A stretch of 64,000 bases of DNA from positions 21,510,057 to 21,574,056 of the forward strand of contig CM037871.1 in NCBI GenBank assembly GCA_021292105.1. Reading direction: 5' to 3'. A program made the position numbers and the translations under genes. Position 1 is the stretch's first letter. Each line of letters starts with the position of its first letter. Source of the stretch: Anadara kagoshimensis (taxonomy: Eukaryota > Mollusca > Bivalvia > Arcoida > Arcidae). The notes below the pieces were generated by a model that did not search any database, was not told the origin of the DNA, and saw only the letters and a program-made list of their open reading frames with translations. Of this stretch, positions 33,737 through 44,717 are shown piece by piece.

Positions 33737-33965
33737 CCTTGGATATACCGATATTTGCCGTCCCATACTTCCATGTCCCTTTCATTCTCAACTTTGACTG
33801 TACGCATGGCGTGGCGGATGTAGTTACCTAGAAAAGACATGAAGTGTTTACTCTTCCGGAGCATCCGGTCTCACTTCTTATCTTTAATTGCAGGTTTTCA
33901 AAAATTACATTGCTTTTGGGATTGTGATTTGAACATGGTTCGGTATGTTTGTGTTTGATTACAAA
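33737..33965 (+). mobile_element. RT1 3' tail, forward, abutting an inverted copy
   Basis: GGATATACCGATATTTGCCG then TTACTCTTCCGGAGCATCCGG and GATTGTGATTTGAACATGG, ending TGTTTGTGTTTGATTAC. It lies directly against the reverse copy at 33270-33735, so the pair forms a large imperfect inverted repeat. Confidence 0.8.
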
Positions 33966-34027
33966 TAACATTTTTTCATATACAGATTTCATTTGAGTTA
34001 ACTCTCTTTTCTTTCAAAAGGGATTAC

Positions 34028-34095
34028 ATTAGCCAGTGGTAAAGGCGTCAGCCTTTCACTTCAAAGAGACTCACCACTGTGGGATCGACCCGGTG
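34028..34095 (+). mobile_element. tRNA-like remnant, weak
   Basis: GCCAGTGGTAAAGGCGTCAG resembles an A box and GGGATCGACCCGG a B box. Acceptor pairing is poor and no SINE body is recognised. Confidence 0.3.
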
Positions 34096-34267
34096 GGCGC
34101 CGAGTGAGAATAGAGTTTTATCTTACCTTAGGCCTTTACTGGTAAGTAAATACCTTTATAATATACCTAACTGTCTGATGTTCATCTGCGACATAGCGAG
34201 TGAGTGTAATAGCAATGTATTTAAGAAATAATGTAATTTTTCAATGTTTTTATATATGAACTTGAAA

Positions 34268-34345
34268 AGTATAATGTGCTGTCTCAAATTCACAGTATAA
34301 AGGGCTGTCTCACGTTCGAAGTATAACGGGCTGTCTCAAATTACA
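34268..34345 (+). repeat. Three 26-bp tandem units
   Basis: AGTATAA(T/A/C)(G/A/G)(T/G/G)GCTGTCTCA begins at 34268, 34294 and 34320, exactly 26 bases apart. Confidence 0.88.
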
Positions 34346-35439
34346 TAAAAGGTGAAGCCTTTTGTGCAAAAATTTAAAACAGTCTTTGAAAGTTCATAAA
34401 GACAATGGAAATTTACCTTAATTCTTATATTTACCATATTTATAAAAATTAATTATATTGCTGTCTCACATCTTCCGCGTTATTTTAAAAACAATTTTGA
34501 AAGGCGCTGTTGGTGCACCTTCTCATAAAAATGGGTCGTCTCCTGTCAGTGAACGAGAGCATTTGACATCTTATGTCATCACGTCAAAGCGTGGATGTCT
34601 TAATGAAGATGCAAAGAATAGTCGATGTCAAATACTTTATTGAAGCAATGATATTGCAACTGTAAATATATGTCTCATAAGTTTCAACTTGTATAAAGTA
34701 GATCAGAAACATTTGCATAAACCCATAAAGAAAAAAGTTGTGTTTAAATTAATCCCCGAGATAATTAATAAGTGGCTGGAATGTTGCGAATACTGGGCTG
34801 TTGTTACGTAAAACATTATTCAACTAACCACACTTTGTTTCAAAAGGTAAACGTCTTATAACCTGAGAACTAATGGTCGATCAATTGATTTTGCATTTTA
34901 TTATATTGGTTTTTTAATATTTAAGATTCGCTCCAAAATGTATACAACCCAAGTAACATATACATTAATTAAAACAATCCTGAAAACACAAGCATTTACT
35001 ATAAAGGTGGCTTTTTGTGGAAACAATATTGACAATATTTATTTTATTATACCGATTGTTGGTGTTTATTATACTGTCACAAAAATATACCGGATTTAAA
35101 ATCATGACAGGCATGACTGTCATCCGTAAGCAACTTGTGAGACGCTTGTAACATTTATCATATTTAACATTACTTTAGAAAAGCGTTTTACTGATTTAGA
35201 AGACGAATGCATTCGAACCGCATACGCGGTTTTTTCTGCGCATGTGACATTTTTCGTAACGTCAACCGCTCCTGTAATGTCACCCTGTGACGTCAGATTT
35301 TCTGAAATCCGAGGGTGACATTAAATTTAACCAAACGCTTATTAACCAATCAAATTTCGAGAAATTTACATAAGGTATAATAATGATATTTGTGTTGTTT
35401 TATTTTTTAGATCAAATGTAATCGTAGCAGTATTATAGT
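34346..35439. other. Spacer with CRE-like TGACGTCA
   Basis: A TGACGTCA octamer lies near 35288 in a locally GC-richer stretch (35200-35330) with several AACGTCA/TGTCACC motifs. No start site or exon could be tied to it. Confidence 0.4.
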
Positions 35440-35720
35440 ACCATTGCTAAAATGCCGTTACTATCTTGTTGCTTAAGCAATACACGCGTGATGTCAGTGA
35501 TTGGCTGTTCCAGCGATTGGAAATGCATGTTGTAATCAATTGCTTTAAATTTATTTCAGGATTAAATATCCAAACAAACGAAGATTTCCAAAAATGCGAA
35601 ATGTAAATATAACCATGAACTGTCTGGAAGTGCGTCTATAGTGTTATAAGTTACATTGTCATGCAAAGCAAACTGAATAGCGCGTACGCGCGCTAGCGTT
35701 ATAGCGAATAGTTCAATGCC
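35440..35720. repeat. Dispersed repeat Z, copy 1
   Basis: ACGCGTGATGTCAGTGATTGGCTGTTC and ATTGGAAATGCAT recur at 44180-44225, and CATGCAAAGCAAACTGAAT recurs inverted in the 44130-44400 copy near 44360. Non-coding. Confidence 0.55.
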
Positions 35721-36854
35721 TCAATAATGCAGTATGCAAAAACAACATCATGTAGAAAATTAAAAAGAAAACCACCATTATACTAAAATCCCCCCGCGTA
35801 CTTACCTAACCTTTAGTAAAACATTTGCAAAATGATATGTGTATATAAAACAAATTAATAAAAATAAAGCAATAACAATATGAAATACCGAGTTCAAAAA
35901 CATTACAAGGCTGTGTCTGGCATTTAGGGATATATGACGTATTGTTGTAAGTAGGAAAACATCAATTTTTAAATGAGTGCTAAAAATATTCTAGATTTTT
36001 TCTAACAAGTTTAATTTTTTTGGCTTTGAAAATATAGAAACAGTTAACTTATTAAAACAGTAAATTTAAACTTTGAAATAAATTGAAAATGACAATTTGA
36101 CAATTTTGATTGATATGTATGGATAAGCTTATTTTAACGAAACCAGACGTAGTATGTTGTATACTACATTTTCTATTCTCAATAGGATAATACATTTTAC
36201 TTACACCTATAATTAGATTTTACAAGATTTAAAAGCTAAAAATTATTTGTAAAATTGGATTTAAAAAGTGCAAATTTTCACCGAAACTGTCTATCACTAA
36301 ATAAATTTGAAGTTTTCTTTGTATATATTTTTCACCAATAAAAAACAAAAAATTTATGGCCAATTATATATATTTACATGGAAAAGGCTTATGCAACAAA
36401 AACAACAAAAACGTCCGAAGAACAAACCTATAGAACACCTGACTTTTAATGGAACACTTATTGTAATGACACAAAAATGGAATCCAGTGGTAATATGTTG
36501 GAGGAGTTTTCACCATGGAAAATCATGGTTGAAGGTATAGATAATTTGTTGATTTGCGTTGTGTTTTTTGGTTGCATTGGCTCGTTTTTTAGCTATATAT
36601 ATGTAAGGTCTGACACATCAGATATTATTGTTGTCATTACATTTTGGTATACGTCAATTTTTTATAATCAGCAGTTTCAGTATCTTGTTGCGTTCTCTTA
36701 TTTTATTCAATTGTTGCCCAATTGTTTTGTGGTCTTGTTTGCTCTGGTTATTGCCAAATACATGCTTTCAGTTATACCAAACGTTTCAATTTATGATAAG
36801 ACTTTGCGAAATCAATACTAATTATGTCATTAGATTGGGTACAAGTCAAAGTTT
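35721..36854. other. AT-rich spacer with unsupported open frames
   Basis: Overlapping frames at 36307-36540, 36477-36821 and 36628-36915 are hydrophobic because the sequence is T-rich. They show no recognisable domain and two cover the same bases in different frames. The segment near 36690-36760 (TTATTTTATTCAATTGTTGCC, TTTTGTGGTCTTGTTTGCTC) is a relative of the repeat at 37057-37400. Confidence 0.45.
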
Positions 36855-37056
36855 TATAGTTTCGTGTTCCTTTCAAACAATTTTGATTAAACACATGGCG
36901 GGTATAGCTAGTTAAACAGGAGAATCTTACCCTTCCGGAGCACCCGGCCTCACTTCCCTGGTGGAAGTTCACGTACCTAACCTGACTTGTCAGTGCCAGA
37001 GTTTTTACTTTGCTTCTGCATTGTGATTCGGACATGGATTAGTTTGTTTTTGATAA
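36855..37056 (+). mobile_element. RT1 3' tail, forward
   Basis: TTCGTGTTCCTTTCAAACAA then GATTAAACACATGGCGGGTA, CCTTCCGGAGCACCCGGCC and the end GATTAGTTTGTTTTTGAT. Well preserved; covers the stop codon region and the 3' untranslated part only. Confidence 0.85.
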
Positions 37057-37400
37057 TCAACACTTTCATATTTGTTTATCTCGTCTTGTTTCTTGTTTCC
37101 CTCCTTTGCTGCTGTACAATTGCGCTGTGGTCTTGCTTGCACTGCCTATTGACATGCTTTTTTTGTTCAGCCACGCATAACATACATTTCTTTTTATTGT
37201 AAGACTTCGGAAAACCAAATACCATTTATGATATAATATTTTCTGCAGTTAAAATATATGTTTATTTCGTCTCGTTTTTTTTTATTTCTTGTTTTGTGTT
37301 TTACCTTGTTTCATTTCGTGCTCTATTCCTTTGTTGCTGACCCATTCCGTTGTGTTCTTCGTTGCACTGGTTATATTGTCAAGTGTATATATTTCAGCTA
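37057..37400 (+). repeat. T-rich degenerate tandem repeat, ~190-bp unit
   Basis: TTTATCTCGTCTTGTTTCTTG..TGCTGCTGTACAATTGCGCTGTGGTCTT at about 37074 parallels TTATTTCGTCTCG..TTGCTGACCCATTCCG..GTTCTTCGTTGCACTGG at about 37261; a third relative is near 36690. Confidence 0.5.
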
Positions 37401-37585
37401 TATACACACAGAAGATAATTCCAGCTTAAGGTAAGGCCACTAAAACACACATACACTTTAAGGATAATCTTGAGACCAAGCTAAAGTAATTTTCCTACAA
37501 GGACGACGAGACACGTATTTGCTGAGACATATAATCTGATTTGTTATCGATTTATATTTATTCTAATGTATAATCGTTATTAATG

Positions 37586-38332
37586 TACAGTACAGGCCTG
37601 TCCAAAATTTAACACTCAGCTAGTGAATGACTATATTTCCATAAATTGAATGCACAGAGTTTTTATGTTTCATTAAACTATCAATAAAATGCATTTAAAA
37701 TGCACCGACCTAACCAAATTATATTTTTAATTAAAAACGTTATTGTTCAGTTCTCCTGTGCATAGAGAAATTTTGCGAAAATTTTGGAAATATGATCAAG
37801 TTTATACACCAATTAGGCGTTATTCAAAGTTACATCTGGGCATTTAGGGTCAGGTAGGTCATTGTTGCTCGGGTTTTTTCCAGGTGCGATCATCATGAAT
37901 ATTCCAACTATGACATAACGTTCATAGTTGTTCCAAGTGAGAAGGTACAGAAGGGATAATTTTGACAGTCATATTTGTTGTTTTGTTAAAAAGTTTAAAA
38001 AATGCTCTATGTACAGAATAAGGACTTTTTCATGAATGAAAAATATTTTCCCTATTAGGTCAGTATATTTTGTATTAAGTTTTGACAATTTTTTGTGAGT
38101 TTGTTGAAAAATACGACTTTATTCTTGCATTTTCCATGTGCACTGAATTTATGAAAATACAGTAGTGCCTAATCTGTGGTTTTTCTTGGCCCCTCGTCAG
38201 CCATATCTATCTCGATAGCTTTTCGACAGTTGGCTGTTTTATGGTCACATTCTATCCATATCTCTGCCGACTAGACAGCCGAGCTTCGACTCTTCTTCTT
38301 TCGGTCCGTTTTAAAGTTTTAACAGGTGCTCA
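37586..38332. mobile_element. Family A element split by R537
   Basis: Left end TACAGTACAGGCCTGTCCAA with AACACTCAGCTAGTG; the right half resumes at 38163 with AGCCATATCTATCTCGATAG, CGAGCTTCGACTC and TAAAGTTTTAACAGG. The outermost right end is truncated. The insert R537 is bounded by TAGTG on both sides. Confidence 0.88.
37626..38162 (+). mobile_element. Repeat R537, copy 2, nested in family A
   Basis: 537 bp, collinear with 2951-3750 minus the family B insert. TAGTG lies immediately left (37621-37625) and right (38163-38167), a probable 5-base target duplication. No coding, no obvious inverted ends; a non-autonomous element of unknown type. Confidence 0.85.
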
Positions 38333-38503
38333 TTTTGTCACTCCGGTTGTTGTCAAGGGGAAACATTTTACACAGACGTCGGTTATTACCTAGGTCAAAA
38401 CGTTTTTGATAAATCTGACAAAAAATCTACAGCTGAAACCATTTTACTTACAATTGTGAAGTTTTTCCATGGCATTGTATACACAGCTCCAGTGAGTATA
38501 TAT

Positions 38504-39110
38504 TAAAGTGCGCCAGGTTTAATCTGGTCGTTTGACCTTTAATTTGAATATCCATTGTGTAATTTAGGGGCTAAGTTCAGTTGACATATTTACAATATGA
38601 CTGTACCTGTCTTCGATGAAGTAACAGAAATTCCCAATGAAAGACAATGGGGGTCATGACCCTTGATGTGTATCAATTTTCCCGCAATATTACGTCATGT
38701 CCTACACAGGGGGTCGCGTGGTCATGTGAGATACGCCGATCTCGCATGGCTAAAAACTCTATATCACACGCGCAGATATGGAAAAAATAGCGCCAAGGTA
38801 CAAAATATTTATTGTAAATGTAAGAAATGACATTTCTACTCATGGTATTTCAAGGGGTAATGAAAGATAGTGTGGCGCATGCCAAATTCAAAATGAAGGG
38901 CTTCGCCCTTCATCGAATTTGGCACGTGCCACACTATCTTTCATTACCCCTTGAAATACCATGATCAGAATGTCATTTCTTAAATATAAGGATAGGTGAT
39001 AGAAATACAAGCTACCTGGTGTTTACCGAAATGACACAGTCAATTAACACAATCTGGTATTCAAATTAAAGGTAAAACGGCCAGGTCAAACTTGACGCAC
39101 TATACATTGT
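38504..39110. mobile_element. Palindromic (foldback) element, ~607 bp
   Basis: The outer arms pair over about 60 bases: TTAAAGTGCGCCAGGTTTAATC, then GTTTGACCTTTAATTTGAATA at 38504-38560 and the complement GTATTCAAATTAAAGGTAAAACGG, then TTGACGCACTATA at 39058-39108. The interior between the left arm and the inner hairpin is unique and fairly GC-rich (CGCATGGC, CACGCGCAG). Non-coding. The end motif AGGTCAAACGGCC is shared with 32930-32960. Confidence 0.85.
38828..38982. repeat. Long inner hairpin, arms ~75 bp
   Basis: GAAATGACATTTCTACTCAT, GGTATTTCAAGGGGTAATGAA, AGATAGTGTGGC and AAATGAAGGGC pair with GCCCTTCAT, GCCACACTATCT, TTCATTACCCCTTGAAATACC and GAATGTCATTTCTT. The loop is only a few bases (GAAGGGCTTCGCCCTTC at the tip), so it can form a cruciform or a long RNA hairpin. 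Confidence 0.92.
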
Positions 39111-39174
39111 GCTATTGAATAAAAGTTGTTAAACCATATTAATTTTTACTTAAGCCCCGTTTTTCAAACATCTG

Positions 39175-39197
39175 GTCCCAGTTTCACATTCCTTAAC

Positions 39198-39243
<46 letters not shown>

Positions 39244-39452
39244 TTTTTCAACTTTATTATCGTATCTTTTTGGAATTATTAATGAATATTTTTGACAAAA
39301 CTAAATGCAAATGTTTTAAGCTTAAAATTATCTTCAAAATGACACCTTAAATTCCTGAATATCTTCATAATTAAGAAAACCATAAATACTTGAAATATTA
39401 CCAGATTTATGTTTTAAGAAAATCTTAGTTAAGGAATGATTGTGAGACTGGT
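39175..39452. mobile_element. Family B element, complete, with poly-T tract
   Basis: GTCCCAGTTTCACATTCCTT, then AACTAAGA at left and TCTTAGTTAAGGAATGATTG, then TGAGACTGG at right. A run of about 37 thymines at 39204-39240 replaces the usual TTTTCCTTAACTT block. Confidence 0.85.
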
Positions 39453-39832
39453 GTAAACCTTCAGCATGCGATCAAGTGTTCAATACACTTTCTTTTATCA
39501 TTATAATTTGGTCGTGTAATTTGTGATGTCATCCACATTACCAGTTATCAATCATCCTTTTTAAGAATTAAAAAGTTAGAGTTGTTGGACATAGATTTTT
39601 TTCCGTTTGAAGTAAAACGAACGATTTTACAAAGATAAGATTTTGAGCAGAAACCGACACTGTATATCTATATGTTCATTGGCATGATTAGGTCACTTCA
39701 TAATAAAATGACGCAACAAGAAAAAATTAAATGTTTGTAAAACGAGGCTACAATTTCTGAAAAACTGGTATTGTGGTTTAGTTGGTTGTAACATCAATTG
39801 GCCGTTTTAAATACGACCACTTAATGTATAGG
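39453..39832. other. Spacer, no gene seen
   Basis: No feature recognised. Confidence 0.4.
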
Positions 39833-39894
39833 AGTGTCATGTGCTACTTTTGAATTATATTATTTCATAAAAATTCAAAAGTAGCACATGTCAG
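39833..39894. mobile_element. Family C-like hairpin (GTGCTACTTTTGA variant)
   Basis: GTGTCATGTGCTACTTTTGA and TCAAAAGTAGCACATGTCAG are perfect arms around an AT loop. Same variant as 19480-19537. Confidence 0.85.
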
Positions 39895-40130
39895 GAGTCC
39901 ATACGCTTATTATCACACTTGTCCTCCATTGAAATGGAAAGTGTGAAGTAGAGAAATTGTGTTTTAAGCCCCAGTCATGATTCTTTCATTTATTTCGAGT
40001 TCTGGGATGGCGGAAGAATTAAACCTGAGTGTCCGGGGAACCAATTTACTGAACGAATTGTTAAAAACTTTTTTGCACTAAAATCTGTCCCAATTGGGCT
40101 TATAATCAGAAATAAGCCAGGTAGAGGGGC

Positions 40131-40190
40131 TGTCATGTACCACTTTATGAATGTCTTTTATGATTAAATTAAAAAAGTGGTATATGACAG
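40131..40190. mobile_element. Family C hairpin
   Basis: CTGTCATGTACCACTTTATG and AAAAAAGTGGTATATGACAG form the arms; the interior keeps TTTATGATTAAATT. Confidence 0.8.
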
Positions 40191-40229
40191 GACTATGATC
40201 CATAAGAGTGCGTTTTAGATCAATTGGCA

Positions 40230-40335
40230 TCTTCTATCTGTTTTTCGGCAGCTTTTTTCCACTAGCTATCCATATCTCGGCCACTCATCAGTCGAGCTTC
40301 GGATTCTTTTCAGTCTGCACTGTAATTATAATTCC
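40230..40335. mobile_element. Family A interior remnant
   Basis: TCTGTTTTTCGGCAGCTTTT, CTAGCTATCCATATCTCGGCC and CAGTCGAGCTTCGG are family A interior blocks without either terminus. Confidence 0.65.
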
Positions 40336-40463
40336 TAATGGATGTCGTTTCAGTAGTTGTAAGACCCTAACATCTCAACCTATTGATAACCAGTGGTCAG
40401 ACTAGATAAACATTTCCAATAAAACGAGTGATACTTAGCGTTAAATAACCTGGTAAGTCGTAT

Positions 40464-40589
40464 GCAATACAGACCTGTCGAACGTTTAACACTAAGCTAC
40501 ATTATAACGATTTATTGCCGATTTCGGCAGTTAATCTCATTCCCTCGTTAACACTCTCACTGTTAAACTTTCGACAAATCTGTATTGTA
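40464..40589. mobile_element. Family A element, short internally deleted copy
   Basis: Left ACAGACCTGTCGAACGTTTA and right GTTAAACTTTCGACAAATCT then GTATTG; only about 126 bp, so most of the interior is gone. The ends alone define the element. Confidence 0.85.
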
Positions 40590-42031
40590 GGTCTGAACCA
40601 TCCAAAACGTTTTATAATTTATCTCAAAATAGAATTCTAATAAATGTGATTTTAGGGTATATTTATACGTGTATACTTCATGCGTTTCTCACCGCATGAG
40701 TTCGAATTCCATTCGAAACAAATCCTAATATGAAAAAGATTGTTGGTCCACTTGCCAAAGGTCGATAGTTTTCCGTGTGGGAACTCCAGTTTCCTCGACC
40801 AACCTTGTCCATAAAGGACATCCAATTGAATTTTGTTAGAGGGATATTTACATTCTGGTATGTCTGAATAATTGTACATTGTATTACTTTATGTATACTG
40901 ATATTAGGGATACAATTTTAGCCTCACCAATATACTGTGGTTTGTAAAGAAATAGTTTTTTAGTTTAAAACGATATTTGATTTAGAAAATACAAAAATAC
41001 AATAACAAACATATATACATGTATAATGAAAAGAATCGAGAACAAGACCAATATATTATGTAAACTCGTCTCCAAAGTCTTTTCTTAAAATACATAAAGT
41101 TTTAAAAAAGCAAGTTGAAGTATAAGATATTACAAAAAGTAAATGATATCAGAGAGAGAGAGAGAGAAGAAGAAGAAATACGGAGAGTTTCAGGACTCAA
41201 ATTACGTCAAAGCAAACCAAATAAGAAAAAAATGCATGATTCATCGCCATAGCTTGTAGTTTTTGAAACAAATTTTAATTGAAAAAAAATTACTAATACA
41301 CATAAGAGTGTACGCCCTTGTCATATTTTCCAGCAACGAGAGTGCATTATATCGATAAATTGGAAACTCCTGTAATTTTCTACATCTAATCCTAACCAGT
41401 AATTTATCCGGATATCCTGGACACAATTTTCCCCGAAACACGAGTGAGTTGACAGTTGATTTATCCCTAGTGGAAATTCCATATTTCATTTGAATTTAAT
41501 ATTTAGGAAAAAGAGATGAGTTATTGATATGATCTCGTTTTCCAGAGAAAATGACATTTTGTAAGCTATATTGGTAATATTAGAAGCATGTTCAATCAGA
41601 AATCATAACAAATTAATAATTAAAGGCGCGAATTGAATTCGTCACCTTAAGACCTTACGCTGACAACTGCTATGAATTTTTGCATACGCTGTCTAGAAGC
41701 GTAAACCAATACTCCGAGGTCGACTTTCAATTAATTTAAGATTATTGTTTATCTGGGATGAGTATTAAATATCTAAGATGGCAAATGTTTAGTATCTGGA
41801 GAGTCTTTTGTAGTCAAGTTTATATTTATGTTGGTTCTCCTGGGTGATATATAAATAAACTTTGTTTTCCTATAAAAACAATGATACCATTAAACGATTG
41901 ATTTACAACGAAACAGACCTCAGAAAAACAACTGTCGGAATTTTTATTAATCTTTACCGTCTTAGAATCACATCACCGTTATTTGCTTAGTGTTTAACGT
42001 CGCATCAGCGATATGATGAGACAGTTTGTTC
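40590..42031. other. Spacer with short (GA)n run
   Basis: A (GA)n/(GAA)n run lies at about 41151-41178. Short frames at 40652-40879 and 41241-41489 have no recognisable motif. Confidence 0.45.
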
Positions 42032-42160
42032 GACAACGCGTACCCAAGACAACTCGCAACCATGACAGTTCGTACCCAACTCGAGACAACGCGTACCCAA
42101 GACAACTCGCAACCATGACAGTTCGTACCCAACTCGAGACAACTCGTACCCATGCGTTTT
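42032..42160 (+). repeat. 53-bp minisatellite, about 2.4 units
   Basis: The unit starting GACAACGCGTACCCAAGACA repeats perfectly at 42032 and 42085, with a partial third from 42138. Each unit holds GTACCCA twice plus two ACAAC(G/T)CG blocks, so it is itself a degenerate duplicate. All open frames crossing it are repeat artefacts. Confidence 0.95.
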
Positions 42161-42725
42161 TACATCAACACAACCCGAGACTCGTTCCCTGGAAAACAAT
42201 TTAAGAAAATTAAGTTTTATTTTTTTTTTAATTTATTTGAAACTTACTAAATATCAATTGAGCCATCAAAGAACTTGCACACACAAACATCAAAATTGCG
42301 TTCTTGATTGATAAAGAAATCAATAATGGGCAGGGAAATGGTTTTTTCTAGTAATGCTTTATAACTTTGAAATAGTCAAATAAAAATCATTTAAGGATAA
42401 AAATGGTTTAAATTTTCTTAGATTAAAAAGATATCTGTTAATTTGCTTTAATTGTTTTCTTGGGCACAAGTTGTCTATAGGTACGAGTTGACCTGAGTAC
42501 GAGTTACCGATACCGATGGGACATGATATTAATTAAGTCGCGGAATAATCTGATAATACTAGTATCTGTTCCATTCCCCTGATTCAATGCGAGAGTCTTA
42601 AACCAATGCAAGGGGATAAAAACAACTATCAGAATTTTATTTAATCTTTATTTTATACATAGGGTTTTAAATCAGCGATATATGATAGGACAGTTTTTTT
42701 ACAGTCCATAAACACAAAGCAAACA
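42161..42725. other. Spacer with minisatellite-like remnant
   Basis: GGTACGAGTTGACCTGAGTACGAG near 42480 echoes the complement of CTCGTACCCA in the minisatellite. Nothing else seen. Confidence 0.4.
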
Positions 42726-42887
42726 TAACGGAGTCGAAGCTCGGGTGCTTAGAAGTTACATGTACATGTAGGCGATGACCGAAAAACTACCGAGAGATAG
42801 ATAGAAGATGCCAAATAGCTGCCCGTCAAGATGAGCTGCCGGTTCGGCAATAATTCGTTAGCATACTGTTAAGCTTTCGACAAGTTA
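42726..42887. mobile_element. Family A element, left end lost
   Basis: GGAGTCGAAGCTCGGGTGCT, CGAAAAACTACCGAGAGATAG and TTCGTTAGCATACTGTTAAGC, then TTTCGACAAG. The TACAGTACAG left end is missing. Confidence 0.78.
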
Positions 42888-43545
42888 AAATTATGGTTTC
42901 ATAGACGTATGATTCGTACCCATAATTTAATGCGGGCGACAAAAAAACAATCGGAACCTAATTTATAATCATCATTCATTCTTTGTTCAGTGTTTAACTC
43001 CGCATCAAGTATATGATAGGACATGGTATTTATTTATTATTTATTTATTTATTTTATTAATATTTTATTATGTATTTATGAACTATAGAAACCTGAATTA
43101 ATCTTCATCGTGCTATAGTTTGTCAGCAGTTATTTTGTCAAAACCACCTTTATATATATATATATTATAATTTTATGCATTATATAGACGCTTCCATGTT
43201 TATAAACACGCTGCCAAAATATCGGTCACATCGCCGCTGATTTGTTTAGTGTTTAACGTCGTATCGGCAACATTTTAACCATCGTGATTGATATCGTTTT
43301 TATTGTTTTCGCCTATTTGGTTTTGGTAGTTATGTTGTTTCTGCCTTTTGACCTACTTAATTAAAGCAAGTTTAAGCTTGGTATCTGCAAATTTCAAAAT
43401 TGTGTGTGGTGAGAAAGAGCGTCGACTCATTTTCTTCGGAAAACGAAAAATGAATAGCTTTTATCTAGCACAAAAAAAATTATCGAATCTTGTTCTAGGA
43501 AACCCCTTTGTAAACGCTATTTGATTGTGTGCTTTCAAGATTTTG
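42888..43545. other. Spacer with (ATTT)n and (TA)n tracts
   Basis: (ATTT)n at about 43029-43075 and a short (TA)n near 43152. GTTTAACGTCG(C/T)ATC near 43253 recurs at 41992 and near 42990 (TGTTTAACTCCGCATCA), hinting at a further dispersed repeat with about 1 kb spacing. Confidence 0.5.
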
Positions 43546-43584
43546 AGAGAGAGAGAGAGAGAGGAAGAGAGAGAGAGAGAGAGA
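43546..43584. repeat. (GA)n microsatellite
   Basis: GA repeats with a GAAGAG interruption. Confidence 0.93.
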
Positions 43585-43676
43585 CTCGTTTTCTTAGAAA
43601 AAACAAAACAAGACTTGAGTTTATCACACACAACAGCTTTTAATTATCCAATCGTAATCTATGAAAATATTTATAG

Positions 43677-43740
43677 TACTGTCATATACCATTTTTTAAT
43701 GTATTTTATAATTAAATTAAAAAAATGGTATATGACAGTA
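43677..43740. mobile_element. Family C hairpin, 64 bp
   Basis: TACTGTCATATACCATTTTT and AAAAAATGGTATATGACAGTA are perfect arms; the loop keeps ATGTATTTTATAATTAA. The smallest intact copy. Confidence 0.85.
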
Positions 43741-43949
43741 CATGTATACTATTTGATTGTAGCACTTCACATAAGGTCAACAATATCAACAGACTATCGG
43801 GAAGTGATATAGACAGTGCTTAGACTATTGGCGTACGTGTGTTTAAAATAAAGTGTCTTTCCGGATATTGACACAATAACAATTGTGTGCTTATGTGCAA
43901 GGTTCAATATTAAGTGCTAAGTATAAGGAGTTCCTCCTCTTACAACACC

Positions 43950-44049
43950 GCACGGGCAAAATTTCTGCACTTTCGCCTATATCTGGCAACGTCTCAATAT
44001 AAATTAATTTTCTTGACTGGGACATTAAACATCATTACTCAACTCAACT
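43950..44049 (+). mobile_element. SINE1 3' fragment
   Basis: CACGGGCAAAATTTCTGCAC through GGGACATTAAACATCATTAC and CTCAACTCAACTC. Flanks CCTCTTACAACAC and CCTCTCGCAACAC are probably the diverged target duplication. Confidence 0.85.
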
Positions 44050-44129
44050 CCTCTCGCAACACACAATATATTATAATGCTTTTTACATTTGTGATGTGTT
44101 ATGATATGAAACTGTTTGCATAGGACTAT

Positions 44130-44400
44130 AATCACATTTGCTAAAAATGACATCACTCTTTTCTAGTCTTTGGTCTATACGCGTGACGTCATAGATTGGC
44201 TGTTCTAACAATTGGAAATGCATATAGTACATAATAGCGATTTGAATATATTTCAAAATTTAAAAACCAAAATTAGATTTTTAAAACATATAAAAGTAAA
44301 TATAACTATTGAAATATTTAGATATTGCGTTTACAGTGCTTTGACTACAATTGCCAGACATTCAGTTTGCTTTGCATGGCAATGGAAATTGTACATTCAT
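44130..44400. repeat. Dispersed repeat Z, copy 2
   Basis: TACGCGTGACGTCATAGATTGGCTGTTC with AACAATTGGAAATGCAT; then CATTCAGTTTGCTTTGCATG, which is inverted relative to copy 1 at 35655. A 70-codon frame (44212-44424) across it is not supported. Confidence 0.55.
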
Positions 44401-44677
44401 ACGTTTTGTGTCACTAAAATGTAATAAAAATTTTAATTATGCAACATATTTTATTAAAATGCTATATCATATAAAAATAATAAATTAAAATAATTCAAAA
44501 TGGTAAAAAGTATTTTGATGTTTTTCCTGTTTGATAAACACTTTTTATTCATTGCGTAGAAGTCAGCATAGCTTTGAACAAACGGATACAAAGGACTAGA
44601 TTACCGATGGCTCCCACTTGTTATAATTAAAGAAAGATAACTCTTGCAAATAACAAAAGGTATGATTTTGTAAAGAA

Positions 44678-44717
<40 letters not shown>

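Noticed and set aside
35200-35330. Promoter with CRE
   Set aside because: One TGACGTCA in a GC-richer patch, but no exon or transcript evidence nearby.
36477-36821. 114-codon frame resembling a membrane protein
   Set aside because: Overlaps another open frame in the same T-rich bases and falls partly in a degenerate repeat, so composition explains it.
42032-42160. CRISPR array
   Set aside because: The units are directly adjacent without spacers; it is a minisatellite.
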